From contig NZ_JAHLKR010000003.1 in the NCBI RefSeq assembly GCF_021991875.1, positions 1 to 64,000 on the forward strand: a stretch of 64,000 nt of DNA, written 5' to 3'. Both the position numbers and the translations under genes were made by a program. This stretch comes from Mycetohabitans sp. B8 (lineage in GTDB: Bacteria; Pseudomonadota; Gammaproteobacteria; Burkholderiales; Burkholderiaceae). Positions 63,761 through 64,000 of the stretch are shown piece after piece. Each line of letters begins with the position of its first letter. Position 1 is the stretch's first letter. The notes beneath the pieces were generated by a model that was not told where the DNA came from, made no database searches, and saw only the letters and a program-made list of their open reading frames with translations.

Positions 63761-64000
63761 ATTGACGGCTATCAGCGAGTGGCTGCAGATGCACGCCGGC
63801 GGCGTCCGAATCTATATCGGGACGCTTACGCCAGCGGACCTTCCTGCGTCGCGCGAAGCCGTGCGCAGTGCGGTGAACGACTGGATCAGAAAGCAGCACC
63901 CATTGGACGGCGTCATCGATTCCGACCCGGCGCTGCGTGATGCCGCCCACCCGACGCGGATGGCGGCCCCCTACGATAACGGCGAGCGCGTCCATCCAAG
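63761..64000 (+). pseudogene. SGNH/GDSL hydrolase C-terminal remnant
   Basis: The plus-strand frame (from TTG 63761, directly after a TGA) reads GGVRIYIGTLTPADLPASRE, then AVNDWIRKQHPLDGVIDSD and ends at the window edge in NGERVHPS. The order of motifs matches the tail of SGNH-type hydrolases, where GERVHPS holds the catalytic His. The catalytic Ser-containing N-terminal part is missing. The 63541-63760 stretch shows no open frame that continues it. The right end is cut by the window. Confidence 0.55.

Noticed and set aside
1-64000. tRNA or rRNA genes
   Set aside because: I found no cloverleaf with conserved T-loop bases and no rRNA core sequences while reading, though a covariance scan was not possible.

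Overview
The window looks like a chromosome segment of a Burkholderiaceae betaproteobacterium. The evidence is the gene families present: split hpaG1/hpaG2, paaABCDE with a TetR regulator, 1-Cys peroxiredoxin, DUF3443 and DUF2795 proteins, an H-NS tail of Burkholderia type, and RpsU as an isolated gene. Several truncated or fused genes, an insertion-sequence remnant and a pair of eukaryote-directed effector-like genes point to a host-associated lineage undergoing gene decay. A fungus- or plant-associated relative such as Mycetohabitans would fit, but that assignment is inference from gene content alone.

Layout. 1-3.7 kb: accessory island with an IS transposase tail, a GNAT-domain effector candidate preceded by a TTCG-N16-TTCG (hrpII-type) box, an F-box protein with an NLS-like stretch, and unreadable remnants. 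3.7-11 kb: nitronate monooxygenase, cytochrome b561 and the homoprotocatechuate meta-cleavage operon hpaG1-G2-E-D-F-H behind a 36-bp near-perfect palindrome that covers the -10 region. 11-19 kb: lipoprotein, rpsU, YigL-type phosphatase, H-NS remnant, glycosyltransferase, DUF3443 remnant, fpr, EEP-family protein and a secreted protein. 19-27 kb: a Lon-like stand-alone AAA+ ATPase and core genes (MidA-type methyltransferase, FolM-like SDR, folB, ttcA, glmU, glmS). 27-30 kb: decay zone with a GNAT gene, an alcohol dehydrogenase pseudogene and an ABC-transporter/histidine-kinase-response-regulator fusion. 30.4-41.8 kb: two converging, tightly overlapped operons for an unidentified glycan (heptosyltransferase-like GT9 enzymes, HAD phosphatase, sugar carbamoyltransferase, GT2 and GT4 enzymes, PIG-L deacetylase, UDP-glucuronate decarboxylase). 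42-49 kb: DUF2795, DUF4397 lipoprotein, Ku and a chaperone-usher fimbrial operon with a lower-GC pilin. 49-53 kb: a DnaA-box-like cluster, 1-Cys peroxiredoxin, a LysE exporter flanked by two copies of a short C-rich small RNA, argC and a YbhB-like protein. 53-64 kb: pyrE, maeB, a GNAT gene, paaR, a DUF1835 protein, and the phenylacetyl-CoA epoxidase operon paaABCDE behind a palindromic operator. A truncated SGNH hydrolase runs off the right edge.

Functionally, the hpa and paa clusters give two routes of aromatic catabolism (homoprotocatechuate by meta cleavage, phenylacetate by CoA epoxidation). GlmS and GlmU feed UDP-GlcNAc to cell-envelope synthesis and possibly to the glycan locus. The most noteworthy signals are the effector pair with its hrpII-type box, the duplicated anti-Shine-Dalgarno small RNA, and the carbamoyltransferase glycan locus. 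All calls rest on reading the sequence and recalling family motifs. No database search was run.
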